A stretch of 64,000 nucleotides of DNA, from the NCBI GenBank assembly GCA_009746045.1, contig RPFO01000485.1, positions 168,883 through 232,882 of the forward strand. Reading direction: 5' to 3'. This stretch comes from Mesostigma viride (lineage: Eukaryota > Streptophyta > Mesostigmatophyceae > Mesostigmatales > Mesostigmataceae). Under the pieces are notes generated by a model. That model saw nothing but the letters and a program-made list of their open reading frames with translations, was not told the DNA's origin and made no database searches. Position numbers and translations under genes: made by a program. Numbering within the stretch: position 1 is the first letter of the stretch; each line of letters begins with the position of its first letter. Positions 1 through 10,626 of the stretch are shown piece after piece.

Positions 1-5
1 AACTC

Positions 6-419
6 TTGAATGTCTCTGTGTTAGTGGATAGCGGTGCGGCTAGCTCCTTTGTGAGCGAGGCCCTAGTTAGGCGTTTAGGACTAGTCCCTACCCCTCACAC
101 AAAAACTGTCACTGTCCATTATGCTGACGGTCGCACCAGTCATTCCCCGGGTACGGTGTCCCTTCCCCTGGTTATACAAGGACGTACGGTCAACCTGACG
201 GCCACTATAGGCCCTATCACTACAGCTGATGTATTACTAGGATTAGATTGGCACCAGGATAATAAAATCACTATTAATTATGATACTATGGTCATTTGGT
301 TTCCAGATAGCTCTTACTGGGTACCAGAACGTCATTATAGATTAGAAAATTTATCCTTGGTAGATATTACTCCTCCTACACCTGTTGATCCTCCTGTAGA
401 CCTATACCTGAAGTATTAA
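6..419 (+). pseudogene. Ty3-1 retropepsin (aspartic protease) domain
   Basis: Fragment of the pol polyprotein encoding the protease that matures Gag-Pol in the retrotransposon particle. The catalytic DSG triad is at residues 8-10 of the open stretch, followed by a typical flap region, and the second conserved motif LLGLDW occurs near residues 77-82. Length (about 100 conserved residues) is normal for a Ty3 protease domain. The first methionine is unlikely to be a real start, because the domain is internal to a polyprotein that begins upstream of the window. The frame ends at a stop at 417-419 and the RT continues in another frame, so the polyprotein is broken here. Confidence 0.8.
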
Positions 420-1489
420 TGTCAAATGACGAATTACGTTCTGAATTAAAGCAATATGGATACCTATTATGTATGTTCCTTCAGTTAGAAGTACAAGAGA
501 TACCTATCACTAATAATAGTGTGGATATAGATGTAAATACAGTGGATACAATAGGAGTAGGATTTACTGAAAATGAAATAGTAAGATACATGGCTGTGAT
601 AGATTCCTCAAAAGTATTTGAAGAAAAGACTCCTTCTTATCCTCCTCCTCGTTCTGTTTTACACCGTGTAGTTATCAAGGACGGTGCAGTTCCTACGCAC
701 TCTCCGATGTATAGAATGGGCCCTACAGAATTAAAGGAACTAAAACAGATTTTAGTATCACTATTAGAAGCAGGATTGATAGAGCCTAGTAACTCCCCCT
801 ACTCCGCTGGTGTCCTGTTAGTTCCTAAACCAAATGGCAAGTTTCGCCTAGTTACTGATTATAGGAAGTTAAACGATATTACTGTGAAGTCTAAATACCC
901 TCTACCTCGTATTGATGATATATTTAATAAGGTTAAAGGTTCTACCTGTTTCACAGTACTAGATTGTGCGGATGGTTTTTGGCAACTACGTATAGCTCCT
1001 GAGGATTGCCACAAAACCGCCTTTGCTACCCCTTTTGGGCATTACCAGTTTAGAGTAGCGGCTATGGGACTCTGTAACTCTCCTGCCTCTTTCCAAATGT
1101 TAATGAATGAAGTGCTTAGACCTGTTATGGGAAATTCCCACCTTCCTCAAGTGTCCTCTGATTTAAAGGATCCTTCCTTCTCCTCTGTTTCTTTATCTGA
1201 GCATGACCGTTCTTGTGCTCAAGCTTACTTAGATGATATCCTTATTTATTCTCCTGATTTTGAAACGCACCTACGTGATTTAAAGAAAGTATTAGAAATC
1301 ATGGCTGAAAATTCTTTATGGGCGCGCCGTGCTAAAGTTCGCTCTGGTAGAAGTGTCCCATTCTTAGGGCACGTTCTGTCAGATGCCGGGGTCGCTACCG
1401 ACCCGGATAAGACTAAGTCAATTCAGGAATGGCCTACCCTACCGACGTTAAAGGTGTACGTAGTTTCTAGGAATTGCTTCTTACTATAG
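419..1489 (+). pseudogene. Ty3-1 reverse transcriptase domain with insertion before YLDD
   Basis: Reverse transcriptase of the Ty3 class. Visible motifs: KFRLVTDYRKLN near residues 141-152, catalytic aspartate in LDCADGFWQL (residue 182), FATPFGHYQFRVAAMGLCNSP at about 202-222, and the YLDD active site at 270-273. Between the usual MNEVLRPVMG and YLDD there are about 30 extra residues (239-268), rich in Ser and Asp, where Ty3 elements normally have only a few. Ty3-2 shows a matching R-T-C-A stub before its own YLDD, so the insertion is probably a lineage trait rather than decay. The frame is lost after residue 340, where the alignment to Ty3-2 continues in another frame. Confidence 0.85.
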
Positions 1490-2299
1490 GCGTTTTATCC
1501 CGCGTTTCGCAACTATAGCAGCCCCTATTAATCATCTTAAAGAAGGATATCCCCTTTGTTTGGAGTAGTGAATGTCAGTCGGCTTTTCAGTGTCTAAAAT
1601 CCCTACTCCTCTCCCCTCCTGTACTCATCCTACCGGATACTACTAAACCCTTTGTTGTAGCTACAGATGCTAGCAAGGTAGCTATAGGGGCGTCCTTCTC
1701 CAGGATCAGGGTCAGGGCTTACAGCCAATTGAGTATATCTCTAGGACAATGCTTCCTGCGGAGCGTAACTATCCCGTCCACCAGCAAGAACTATTAGCTG
1801 TGGTGTATTGTTGCCACGCGTGGCAGCACTTTCTTAAAGGTGCTCAATTTGATGTTTGTCTGAATGAACCCTGTGAGCTGATCCTTATAGATTAGTTATC
1901 CAGACAGATCACCGCCCTCTTACCCATCTTCTCTCACAACCCAACCTTACCCCTCGTCAAGCGCGCTGGATGGAGTTTTTAGCACAGTTTTCCCCTTTTA
2001 AACTTCAGTATGTTAAGGGTGTAGATAACATAGTACCAGATGCACTCTCTCGTCGTGCAGATTACTCCTTTTTCGAGGACCTTGATGTTCTCAATACTAC
2101 TCTAGTTCCTACTACTATGGGTGTAACCCCGTATGGTGAACTACCTGATGATGAATCCTATGCCTACCTCTTTCATACAGCTGTTCGCATGCCTGATCTC
2201 CTTTCTCACGTAGGACTCTCTCTCCCGTGTGAGGCCCTCCTGTGGCCTCGGTGGGGGGGGAGGGGAAAAATAAAATTTCTATACCGCTTAGCCATATAG
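1480..2299 (+). pseudogene. Ty3-1 RNase H and connection region, multiply frameshifted
   Basis: Remnant of the RNase H domain that removes RNA from the RNA-DNA hybrid. The start VVATDASKVAIG (about 1655-1690) carries the first catalytic aspartate, and the end reads QYVKGVDNIVPDALSRRADY around 2005-2065. Compared with the intact equivalent in Ty3-2 (7500-8130), a base is missing near 1690-1700 and further shifts occur near 1890. A poly-G run at 2254-2262 lies in the decayed spacer before integrase. No full-length frame exists. Confidence 0.75.
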
Positions 2300-2408
2300 C
2301 GACTAGGTCAGGAAAGTCTTATGAAACATAGTCCCTCTAGGACCTCCCCTTCTCTTTGGCAAGGCGGTAGGAGATCTCTTTAAACCTGTTCTGGATACCT
2401 CTGTAGCG

Positions 2409-3489
2409 ATGCCTACCTCTGATCTTGAACGCCTTATTAGTAGATTTACGGCCACTGAGCCGGAAGCATTAGCTGCCATTTCTGCCCATCCCCAGCAATT
2501 AGGCAAGCACCCTTGTAAATTTGTAGGTGGATTTTTGTATGTGCAGATAGCAGATTCTCCCCCTCAATGGCGCCTGTATGTCCCTCCTATCTGTCGCTCC
2601 TCCTTGCTCTTTGAGTTGCATGACTTAGCTGCTCATCAGGGTGGTAAACGGGTACGGGACCTAGTAGCCCGCTCTTACTACTGGCCTTCCCTTTAAAGGA
2701 TGTAGATGAGTATGTTAGAACCTGTCAATCTTGCCAGGAGATGAAACCCAACAATGTAGGACAGATAGCAGAGCCTAGGACCTTACCTGATCCCATCATG
2801 CCGTGGGACTCCATTATGATGGATTTTGTAGGACCTTTTAGGAAGAATGATAGAGGTAACGCCCAGATCCTTGTTTTTGTAGATCGTTTTACTCGTATGT
2901 GTCATCTCGTGCCGTGTCCCTTAGAACTCACCGCACGCGATTGCGCACGCCTATACCTTAATAACGTATATAGATATCATGGTTGAGTAGGCAGTTTATT
3001 AGTGATAAGGATAAGTTATTTACTTCTGATTTTTGGCAGCAGTTCTTTGCTGCTATCGGTACCAAGGTCACCTTCGGTACTGCCTACCACTCCTCCTCGT
3101 CTCATTTAGTAGAACGTTTGAATAGGGTAGTGGAAGAAGCTCTGCGTCACTATGTGAATGGCTCTGGGAGTGATTGGGAGGATTACCTATGTTTGGTAGA
3201 GTTTTCCCTTAACAATTGCCCTCAGGCTGCGCATGGTTATACGCCCTTCTTCCTAGATACTGGTAGACAACCTCTTACCCCTACCTCTCTCTTAGCTAGT
3301 CCTTTAAGGGACAAGGATGATGTGTCCCGGGATACTGTAGAAGGTGTGCAGGCGTTATTAGATAAGATGAAGCATGCACACGACAACGCTATTGCAGGGT
3401 ACCATAGGGCGCAGGCCAAATACCTTGCTAGGTTGCGTGCCTCATTAGATAGAAGAGCACCTGAGATAGAAATAGGAGATTTAGTCTAG
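2409..3489 (+). pseudogene. Ty3-1 integrase (H2C2 zinc module and DDE core), broken
   Basis: Integrase inserts the element cDNA into the genome. Three open pieces can be joined by homology with Ty3-2: the N-terminal zinc module (ELHDLAAHQGGKR, then CQSCQEMK around 2725-2745), the first core aspartate in MMDFVGPFRK (about 2818-2845), and the second core part from RQFISDKDKLF through TAYHSSSSHLVERLNR, with the last catalytic Glu near 3112. Frame breaks lie at 2695 and 2980-2990. The core matches the Ty3-2 integrase closely, although the two elements differ strongly in base composition. Confidence 0.82.
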
Positions 3490-3542
3490 TAGAAGGCCCC
3501 CGTGTTGGCCGCTTCGCTCATAAGTTCGAAGCTGAACTGAAG

Positions 3543-3932
3543 GTGAAACTTAGGCCCGCCTTCTTAGGACCCTTCCGTGTGTTGTCTAGAGTAGGTAATT
3601 TTCTGTATGAGATAGATATTCCTACCTCTTGGCAGACCCACTCTCGCACCTTTCATAGAAGCCAGCTGAAGCTCTATCATCAGAGCACGTTCGCTGGTAG
3701 AGAATTAGCCCCTGCCCCTTTAGAGCATAACCCGGATACTGGTGAGGTAGAGGATGAGGTAGAGGGTATCGTGGCCCATAGAGATATCAAAAAGGGCCGC
3801 GGTACCCAGCGCCAGTATAAGGTGAAGTGGATGTATGCTCGTAGTGAAGTAGATAAGGTCTGGTATACTGAGAGTGAGCTAGATGGGTGTAGTCGCCTGC
3901 TGCAGGAGTATAAAACCCTGCATAAGCTCTAG
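3543..3932 (+). pseudogene. Ty3-1 integrase C-terminus with chromodomain-like module
   Basis: Continues the integrase after a stop at 3487-3489. It has the conserved GPFRVLSRVGNFLYEIDIP and FHRSQLKLYH segments of Ty3 integrase C-termini, then an acidic linker and a chromodomain-like stretch, VEGIVAHRDIKKGRG...QYKVKW...W (about residues 78-115). In chromoviruses such a module tethers integration to marked chromatin. The equivalent in Ty3-2 (42413-42578) conserves the core VDHRDIKRGRG...YRVRW, supporting selection on this end. Whether it binds methylated histone is inference. Confidence 0.72.
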
Positions 3933-3958
3933 TTGTAGACCTTCTCCTCTCTTATGTT

Positions 3959-6218
3959 ATGTCTGCTGTACGGATGGTTGGTTGTCCCCTCCCCTCCGCA
4001 GCCGTCATGTCAGAGCCTACCCCTCCGGCTGAGAGCTCGCTGCCGTCCCCGCCCCCACCGGACCCTGAGCTGTATTTCGAGGCCCTTCCGGGCCGCTGGG
4101 TGTCGCGATCAAGTTACCCGGGTGGCGTGGTGCAGCCGGCCCTTCAGGCCCAACATGCGGGCTTAGTCAGGGCGGCCCTCTTCGGGGTCACGTGGTATGG
4201 TCCTTCCCCTGATGAGCCGCACCAGCTTGTCCTGCACGGGTTCGATGATGCCGGACACTGTTTGTTGGGGTGTGGTTCCGCTGTCCCGCCTTGGGGCAGA
4301 TAGATGCGGTTCTCCGGTGCTGCCGTGTGTTCTCCTACCTCTCTACCCCTGTGGGCCGTACCTGCCTACGGGAGGTGTTCCCTTGGCTTCCGGCTGAGGG
4401 TGATGCTGAGGTAGATGAGAACCCCTGCGACCTTTTACGGGCCGTAGAATTCATGGAGATAGCTGATCAGGCTGCGGGACTAGCGGTTGGTGGTCCTGCC
4501 CCTTCGGGCGCCCGCCGAGGTACATTATACTCCAGATTATTCTGCCTCGAGCGCTGCGTCCGCCTCCTCGGCGTCTGTTCCTCCCTCTCCGGTCCCGTCG
4601 TCCCCTCGGTCGACCCGGGATGTTGCAGTGGAGCCTACCCCTTCGGGTTTGCCTGATCCTCTTTCGGCGACGGTCTCGGCTATGCAGGCTCAGATCCAGT
4701 CCTTGACCACGGCGTTTGGGGCCTTCCTTGCGGCCCAGGCGCAGGTCCCGGCCACGCCAGCTGGATCCGCGCCCCCTACCCCTTCTGTCGCCCCGGCGAC
4801 TACGGCTTCGCCCGCGCCCCCGCCTGCGCCCGCGGTCGCTGTGGTTCCGGCGGCTCCTGCGACTCCTGCTGCCTCTGCGCCTGTTACCGCTGTACCTGCG
4901 CCTACGCGGAGTCTCCTGCCCCTGTTAGCGCGCCCTCCGTCGCTGCTTCCGAGCCTCCTCCAGCTCAGGCGCAGACGTCGCGGGCTTCTTTGGTGATACT
5001 AGCGGGCTTCCCAGACTTTGGGAGGGTGGTCCTCCGCAGCGGATTCCGGTCCCTGACTGGAGTCTAGATGGTAGTCAATCTTATGCAGGCCTGCCTGTCC
5101 CTACGGGCCCCATTTTTAACATGTGGCCTGAGGGTGCACCGGCAACCAAAACCGGCGCGCCTGCTGCGGTGGCGGGTCCGTCACGGCCCCCTCTGGCTTC
5201 GGGTCCGGCGCGACCGCCTGCTGTACCAGTGTCACCTGCGACGGTGTCGGCTCCTGCCCCTGTTTCGGTCCCTGCTTCGGCCCCTGCCCCTTCGGCCTCG
5301 CGGTCTTTGGCTGCGGTTGTTCGATCCACCGGCCAGGATCCTCGCGCTACCCGCGCTACCGACTCCCTCCGGGAGTTGTCCCAGGGTGATCGGGACAGGG
5401 CTCCTTCTGTGGTGCACGCGACTCCGGAGTCGCGCGACACGCCCGTGCCTGGATGTGGTATGTCCGCACTCGCATGCCGCCAGTGTGACCTGCCGCGTGC
5501 CTCCGCCGAGCTCGCCATCTCGCCCATGTCCTACGGGTTTTCCCAGGTGTGCCGGGCGCCTCGTGATCGTAACCTACCCATTGAGACTGATCGGCCTCCT
5601 TTCGACATGGTTATTTTAGCTGATCCTGTGTACCAGGGTGAGATCCTGGTTCGGCGCGTTCTGTATCGCTGGGCTAGACGCCACAACGACTTGGACACCT
5701 ACGGTGGGTTCCAGTGGGCTTACCCTCCGCCTCTGGGCATTATGGCTTCGGATGCCCTTACGGTAGAGTTTCCTGCGGTGCCGGGTGTTACGTATACCAC
5801 GGTCCTCCAGCCCATCCTCGAGTGGGATGCCCGACGTCCGGCGCCCCTCCCGGGCCAGGGTCTAGACTCCCGCGGTCACCCTCCTCCTCGGGCCAGCGAC
5901 TACCTAGAGACATTCGGGTCGCGCCAGTGTACGCGTCGGTGGCGCTCCCGAGAGGTTCGGCACATCCGGTTGTGGCCGTCCAACGTGGAGCCCCTGGTGG
6001 ACCTGTTTTTCCCGACGGGTTTGCGCCCTCGGATCCGGTACCATCGCCTCCTCCTGCGGGCCCTCTGTTTGATCGCGGTAGAGCCTTTCCTTCGCCTCTT
6101 TGCCTGTGGCTTCCTGGACTGGGCCCGTGGCCAGGTCGTTCTTACTCAGCATAGGTATTACTGGGCCTTTCTGGGCCTTTTCCTGACGGCGTGTGGGCCG
6201 ATGTTTTCCTCACCGTAG
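3959..6218 (+). pseudogene. Ty3-1 third ORF downstream of pol (unknown, Pro/Ala-rich)
   Basis: GC-rich coding stretch starting 26 bases after pol, readable as one protein only by moving through three frames (3959-4303, about 4270-4560, 4487-4996, 5121-6218). The N-terminal part is compact (ELYFEALPGRWV, HQLVLHGFDDAGHCLLG). A short coiled-coil-like segment AMQAQIQSLTTAFGAFLAAQ follows, then a long Pro/Ala/Ser-rich region, then a C-terminal part with VYQGEILVRRVLYRWARR. I do not recognise a family. Position after pol is where some Ty3 elements carry an envelope-like or accessory ORF, but I see no clear signal peptide or membrane anchor. A weakly similar product is found at the 3' end of Ty3-2 (43193-43894, minus). 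Confidence 0.5.
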
Positions 6219-6684
6219 ATAGGCATGACAATGTTGAGGATGTGGCCCATTACCAGGCCTACCTGGATGTCCTGCTGGCCTCCCGTGGTACCTACCAGAC
6301 GGATGGCCATTAGATAGAGGGCCTTAGGCCCGACCTGAGGGTGTTGTCCCTCCGGTATGTAGAGTCGCCCTCATGTTCTGGCCAGTTGACTGGTCGTTCG
6401 TGGTCCTTGGTGCTGATTGGTTTACTCTGTGTGTCCTGCCCAGTGCCGTTCCCCCCCGGCAAGGACTTTGTTCCAGGCAGTTAGGGGAACCTACCACCAG
6501 GCTTGGTGCTGGCTAACCCTACACCTCCAGGCGTGGTGGTGGAGACCGTGTGAACTATTGGTGCCTCGTATCTTGGATGGCCTGCTGACTGTGTTAGTGT
6601 GTGCTGGGTGCATTAGGTTTCCTACCCCTTGTTTTCCTCCCTGTACGTAGGGAGAGGGCTCCCTACCTTTGTGGGGGGGGGAGG
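6219..6684 (+). other. Ty3-1 3' untranslated region and polypurine tract
   Basis: No supported gene. It ends in a polypurine tract (6671-6684, run of G then GAGG) directly before the LTR; this is the expected plus-strand primer. Confidence 0.6.
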
Positions 6685-7256
6685 TGTTACGTCGCGTAAC
6701 AATTCGTTGTAGTTACGGACGTAAATTAGGTCCTTTGCCTCGGTTGTCCCTAGGTTTACGTTTAGGCTCCTACCGGGACATTATTGTCCTCGTAACAGTA
6801 CTGTGGTACATTGGGTGCCGTTGGGCGCCGCGCCGCGTACTTTACTAGTGGTCCTGATCCTGTGGTAGAATGTAGTGGACCAGCGTGCATCAGTAGATTT
6901 AGTGGACCAGCGTGCACCTGTAGGCGAGGGCCATGTCGGCCCGAGCGTGTTGGACCGTTGGTGACCATTTATGCGCGTTCTACCCCTTGTGTGTGCACTC
7001 GGCGTGTGTTAAATGAATTAACACATATTAGCTTGGGTCACGGCAGTGTAGTTGTGTTTCCTTCCTCTTTTCCTGGAGTAAACGGGTTTGACTAAATGGC
7101 CTATGGCATATTACAGTAGTACATATGTAAATGCATTGAGATCTGGTTCGTCTCGGTCGTCTTTCGCTAAGGGTGCAAATAGAAGTGGCCTTACTAGTCT
7201 AGGTAGTATTAGGACAAGTAGAGGTAGAGGTGGCGGCCGAGGCTTGCGGCGTAACA
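6685..7256 (+). repeat. Ty3-1 3' LTR (572 bp)
   Basis: Starts TGTTACG directly after the polypurine tract and ends CGTAACA, a perfect 7-bp terminal inverted repeat with canonical TG...CA. The next base resumes Ty3-2 RT coding sequence, fixing the outer boundary. The LTR contains a 23-bp near-duplicate (AGTGGACCAGCGTGCA twice, about 6873-6917). Confidence 0.82.
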
Positions 7257-8293
7257 CGCACATGCGCTATCGCGTACCTGGACGACATTCTCGTGTACTC
7301 CAAGACTTTCGAGGATCACTTAGAGGACGTCGACACAGTGTTGCGCATTATGGAAGAGGAGCATCTTTCGGTCCGCAAGGCCAAGGTCCGCGCTGGACGC
7401 AGCGTGCCCTTTTTGGGTCACACCCTCTCTGCCGCTGGCGTCGCGACGGACCCCGCAAAGATTGCTTCCATCCAACAGTGGCCGACCCCGACCGACGTCA
7501 AGGGTGTGCGCAGCTTTTTGGGTATCGCGTCATACTACCGACGCTTTATCCCCCGCTTCGCGACAATAGCTGCCCCCATCAACGCCCTCCTCAAGAAGGG
7601 TGTTCCCTTTGTCTGGTCGGAACCGTGCCAGCAGGCCTTCGAGGCCCTCAAGCACAGCTTGACCACAGCACCCGTGCTCGCTATCCCGGATCCGTCAAGG
7701 CCCTTTGTGGTGGCCACGGACGCGAGCAAGGTTGCAATTGGCGGCGTCCTCCTGCAGGACCAGGGTCAGGGGTTACAGCCGGTTGAGTATATCTCCCGCA
7801 CCATGATCCCCGCCGAGCGTAACTACCCGGTGCATCAGCAGGAGCTTCTTGCTGTGGTCTACTGCTGTCACACTTGGCGCCATCATCTTCTCGGGGCTCA
7901 GTGTGACGTTGCCATTAGCGAGCAGGGGGACCTTGATCCCCACCGGCTGATCATCCACACGGACCATCGGCCCCTCACGCACCTGCTCGCCCAACCTAAC
8001 TTGACGCCCCGTCAGGCGCGGTGGATGGAGTACTTGTCTCAGTTTGCCCCTTTCAAAATTCAGTACGTGAAGGGTGCAGAGAATGTGGTCCCGGACGCCC
8101 TTTCTCGGCGGGCGGACTACGCAGATTTTTATGAGACTATGGACGTACTTCACACCACATGTGGCTCCGCGCAGGAGCCTGGCTCGCCTTGTGGCGACCC
8201 AGGGTCGCCGCACAGTCGCTTAATCTGTTCCACACCGGTCGCACGACCCAGGACGACCTGTCTCCCGACTGGGAGGCCGCGCGCGAGGACGTG
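7257..8293 (+). pseudogene. Ty3-2 RT C-terminus, RNase H and linker
   Basis: Open frame beginning at the YLDD active site (AYLDDILVYSK), through the RT thumb (GRSVPFLGHTLSAAGVATDP, VRSFLGIASYYRRFIPRF), into RNase H (VVATDASKVAIGGVLL, HQQELLAVVYCCHTWRHHL, IIHTDHRPLTHLL) and the NVVPDALSRRADY end. All RNase H acidic residues of the class are present, so this part of Ty3-2 is better preserved than Ty3-1. The 5' side is cut by the Ty3-1 LTR and the 3' side by element A. The open frame continues into element A only by chance. Confidence 0.88.
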
Positions 8294-8386
8294 TGTTAAA
8301 AACGGAGGAGGAGGAAAGATCTTTGAGCCGTTTCGACCTCAATATATGTTGTATTAATGATTAAATTGCGTAGTGACAAAAGACAT

Positions 8387-8504
8387 GGCCAACAAGGCCT
8401 TCCCAACAAGGGAATCGACCCAACAAGGGTGACGACTCCGACCAACAAGGTCTTTCCAACAAGGAATTCCCAACAAGGGTGTGAGTTGGACCAACAAGGT
8501 GACT
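8387..8504. repeat. Array of short hairpins with AACAA loops in the element A LTR
   Basis: Seven sites, each an AACAA pentamer flanked by inverted complementary bases: GGCC/GGCC, TTCCC/GGGAA, ACCC/GGGT, GACC/GGTC, TTCC/GGAA, CCC/GGG and ACC/GGT. Loops are constant while stems differ and remain paired. The same array lies in the other LTR at 13237-13354. On the element's sense (minus) strand the loop reads UUGUU. Function unknown. Confidence 0.75.
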
Positions 8505-8958
8505 TTCATTAGAAAATAGATTACGTTTTTATATCTTGTGTCGACCAAGGCATTGATGCTGAAAAGATGCCGATAAGATGAACTAGATGCCGATAAGGTG
8601 TCTCGAATGTTCTAGAGCATCATCGAGAAGATAAGGTTCAGGAATATTCGATAAAGATGCCGACACCCTGATGAGTGTCTACATGTTCGAGCTGTACTGT
8701 CGTTCGGCACACCCTTTTTATATGATAACTGTCGACTAAACAAATTCGTCACAAATTCTACATAGCATCGTCAAAACATTGCAAATATTTAGAAACAATT
8801 CCGGTGAAGAGTTAGCTGATCTAATTGCAAAGGGTAACACTCGGTTCCCTGGCTACCAACGATCAGGTTCTTGACCAAAAGTACGTCGAATGTCATCCTA
8901 ATTGCTAAAGTGACAAATAAATGCCACCCGCTACCAACGGATGAAAAAGTATTGTAGT

Positions 8959-9766
8959 TGTTAAAAATTGAAGGTGGAGGAGGAAAGATCTTTTTGACCC
9001 CTTGTTACCCAATGTGATGACAGCCACAAATGAATATTGCTTGGTTGATATATTACTTTGGGGTTGGTCTCCAACAAGGAGGTAGGCCTCAACTAGAGGT
9101 CAATCCCATCCAACAAGGATGGGCTTGGGCAAACAATGCCACTACACAATCTCAACAAGAGACTGTTGCATACTCAACAAGAGCATGGCTTTAGGCTACC
9201 AACAAGGCAGCCATACCCAACTAGGGCTTACCCATACACATGGGGACCAACAAGGTAATTTTCTCGTGTACCATGAGTCACTTATGTGGAAGGGACAAAG
9301 TCCTTCAGTGGCGGCTACACTGTTTGCTACCGTTGATCCATTACAAATCTGACGGTACGAAATTGAGCAAACTTTTCACCACAAGTGACGGTGACCAACA
9401 TTAGTTGGCACGACGTTATGGCATGCGGGGACTAGGCCACAGCGCCTCCTAGGCAGCGCCAGAAACGTACAATAGTTCACTGTAGAAATTCATGCAACCA
9501 CTAGCATGTCCATAAATGATATGCGTATATAGTGCCGAGGTACAGGATTAACTTGTATACTCACTCAACTGTTTTCAATAAGAAAACTAGCGCCGTAAAG
9601 GACACGGCAAGCACTACCTAGCCCTCACAATCTTGGCCAGAAATACGGTGGGCGGAAGCGATTATTAAGGACGCATTCCTAATTATTCCCCCGTTTACAG
9701 AAAGTTGGCCACAACATTAAATGGGCTAGCAAACGGGCACAACCAGGATTATCTAAAATCCTGACA
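8959..9766 (-). repeat. Element B 3' LTR (808 bp)
   Basis: Plus-strand ends TGTTA and TGACA. It contains an AACAA-loop hairpin series at 9069-9256: CTCC/GGAG, CCTC/GAGG (loop AACTA), a 7-bp stem CCCATCC/GGATGGG, TCTC/GAGA, and others in which the stem continues beyond one mismatch, such as GGCT-A-CC/GG-C-AGCC. Confidence 0.9.
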
Positions 9767-10626
9767 CCCCCCTTGCACGTTGCTGGGATTGACTCAAACA
9801 ACTGTGCTCCCCCCTTACTTAGGCAGTAGGGCTTGCCGCGTAGAAACAACCCTGCCACTCCCCCCTTACACGGTAAGCCAAAACATGACGACTTCAAATC
9901 AATGCAGTTGTCGAAAAGCTTGAGGAACTGAAACGTGTGATGGCTTGTTAAAACCGGAAGAAAGAGACGAATCCGAGGACGTCACAAATGGCTCAAAAAG
10001 AGGAGCCACGTAAAAGTTGCATGTCGGCAAAGGTCCGTCAGCTGGCGCCACGGAAATGAGTGTTGTTGGCGTTGTACCAAACCGATGACGACGTATGATA
10101 GCTTGTTGAAACGAGCATAAAATTCCGCGTCGATGGACGCCTAGCACGGTCCAAACGGATGTGCTGTTGACGAGAAAGATGAGAAATTCCGGAAATCCGT
10201 TGGTCCGACAGGAATGAACGTAGTTGCCGTAGTACAAACAGCTTGGGGTGCGTTATGGCTTGATAGAACCGCCACAGAATGCCCTTTTCAACGACACCTC
10301 AACGGGCTTAAACAGATGAGTCGTTAATTAAAAAGATATGCGCACTGACAAGCTGGCCAGGTAGGTCGGCGCGAACTTGAGTAACTTTTGCACCAGGATG
10401 CCGATGGCAGCGTTCTTGGCGGCGTTGAAACGAGGACGATGTGACGCTTCCAACGCATTTAAGAGCGGTGAAAAATAATGTCCCAGTCAAAAGATCTGCA
10501 CGCTCAAAGTTGGGTACCTGGCTGCAGGCCGACCGCTCAAAAACGGGATCCGGAAAGTGCGGCTTTTGGGAAAAACGGTTTACGGCTCAAGAAATGGGTT
10601 CATGGGTCACTCCCATACCGATACCA
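9767..10626 (-). other. Element B internal region, no recognised gene
   Basis: 860 bp. The longest minus-strand frame (9899-10237, 112 codons) has no recognisable domain. The AAGGGGGG-like purine tract occurs three times on the minus strand (about 9767, 9810 and 9861), an unusual multiplication of the plus-strand primer motif. Degenerate direct repeats around ATGGCTTGTT/ATGGCTTGAT are spread over 9935-10265. Confidence 0.6.

Larger units (their letters stand above)
1..7256 (+). mobile_element. Ty3-1: 5'-truncated, decayed Ty3/gypsy LTR retrotransposon with chromodomain-like end and extra 3' ORF
   Basis: Domains read in Ty3 order on the plus strand: retropepsin, reverse transcriptase, RNase H, integrase, chromodomain-like tail, then an additional proline/alanine-rich ORF, a G-rich polypurine tract and one LTR. 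The 5' LTR and gag lie outside the window. At least eight frameshifts or stops break pol, so the copy is dead. It sits in the RT of a second Ty3 element: sequence right after the LTR end at 7256 resumes in frame with the YLDD region of Ty3-2. The pol part is AT-rich, whereas the 3' ORF and Ty3-2 are GC-rich. The upstream half of the target site is not visible, so the target duplication (predicted to begin CGCAC, 7257-7261) is untested. Confidence 0.88.

Noticed and set aside
8668-8675. Hammerhead ribozyme core CTGATGAG in the element A LTR
   Set aside because: The required GAAA and third stem are not found downstream on the same strand.
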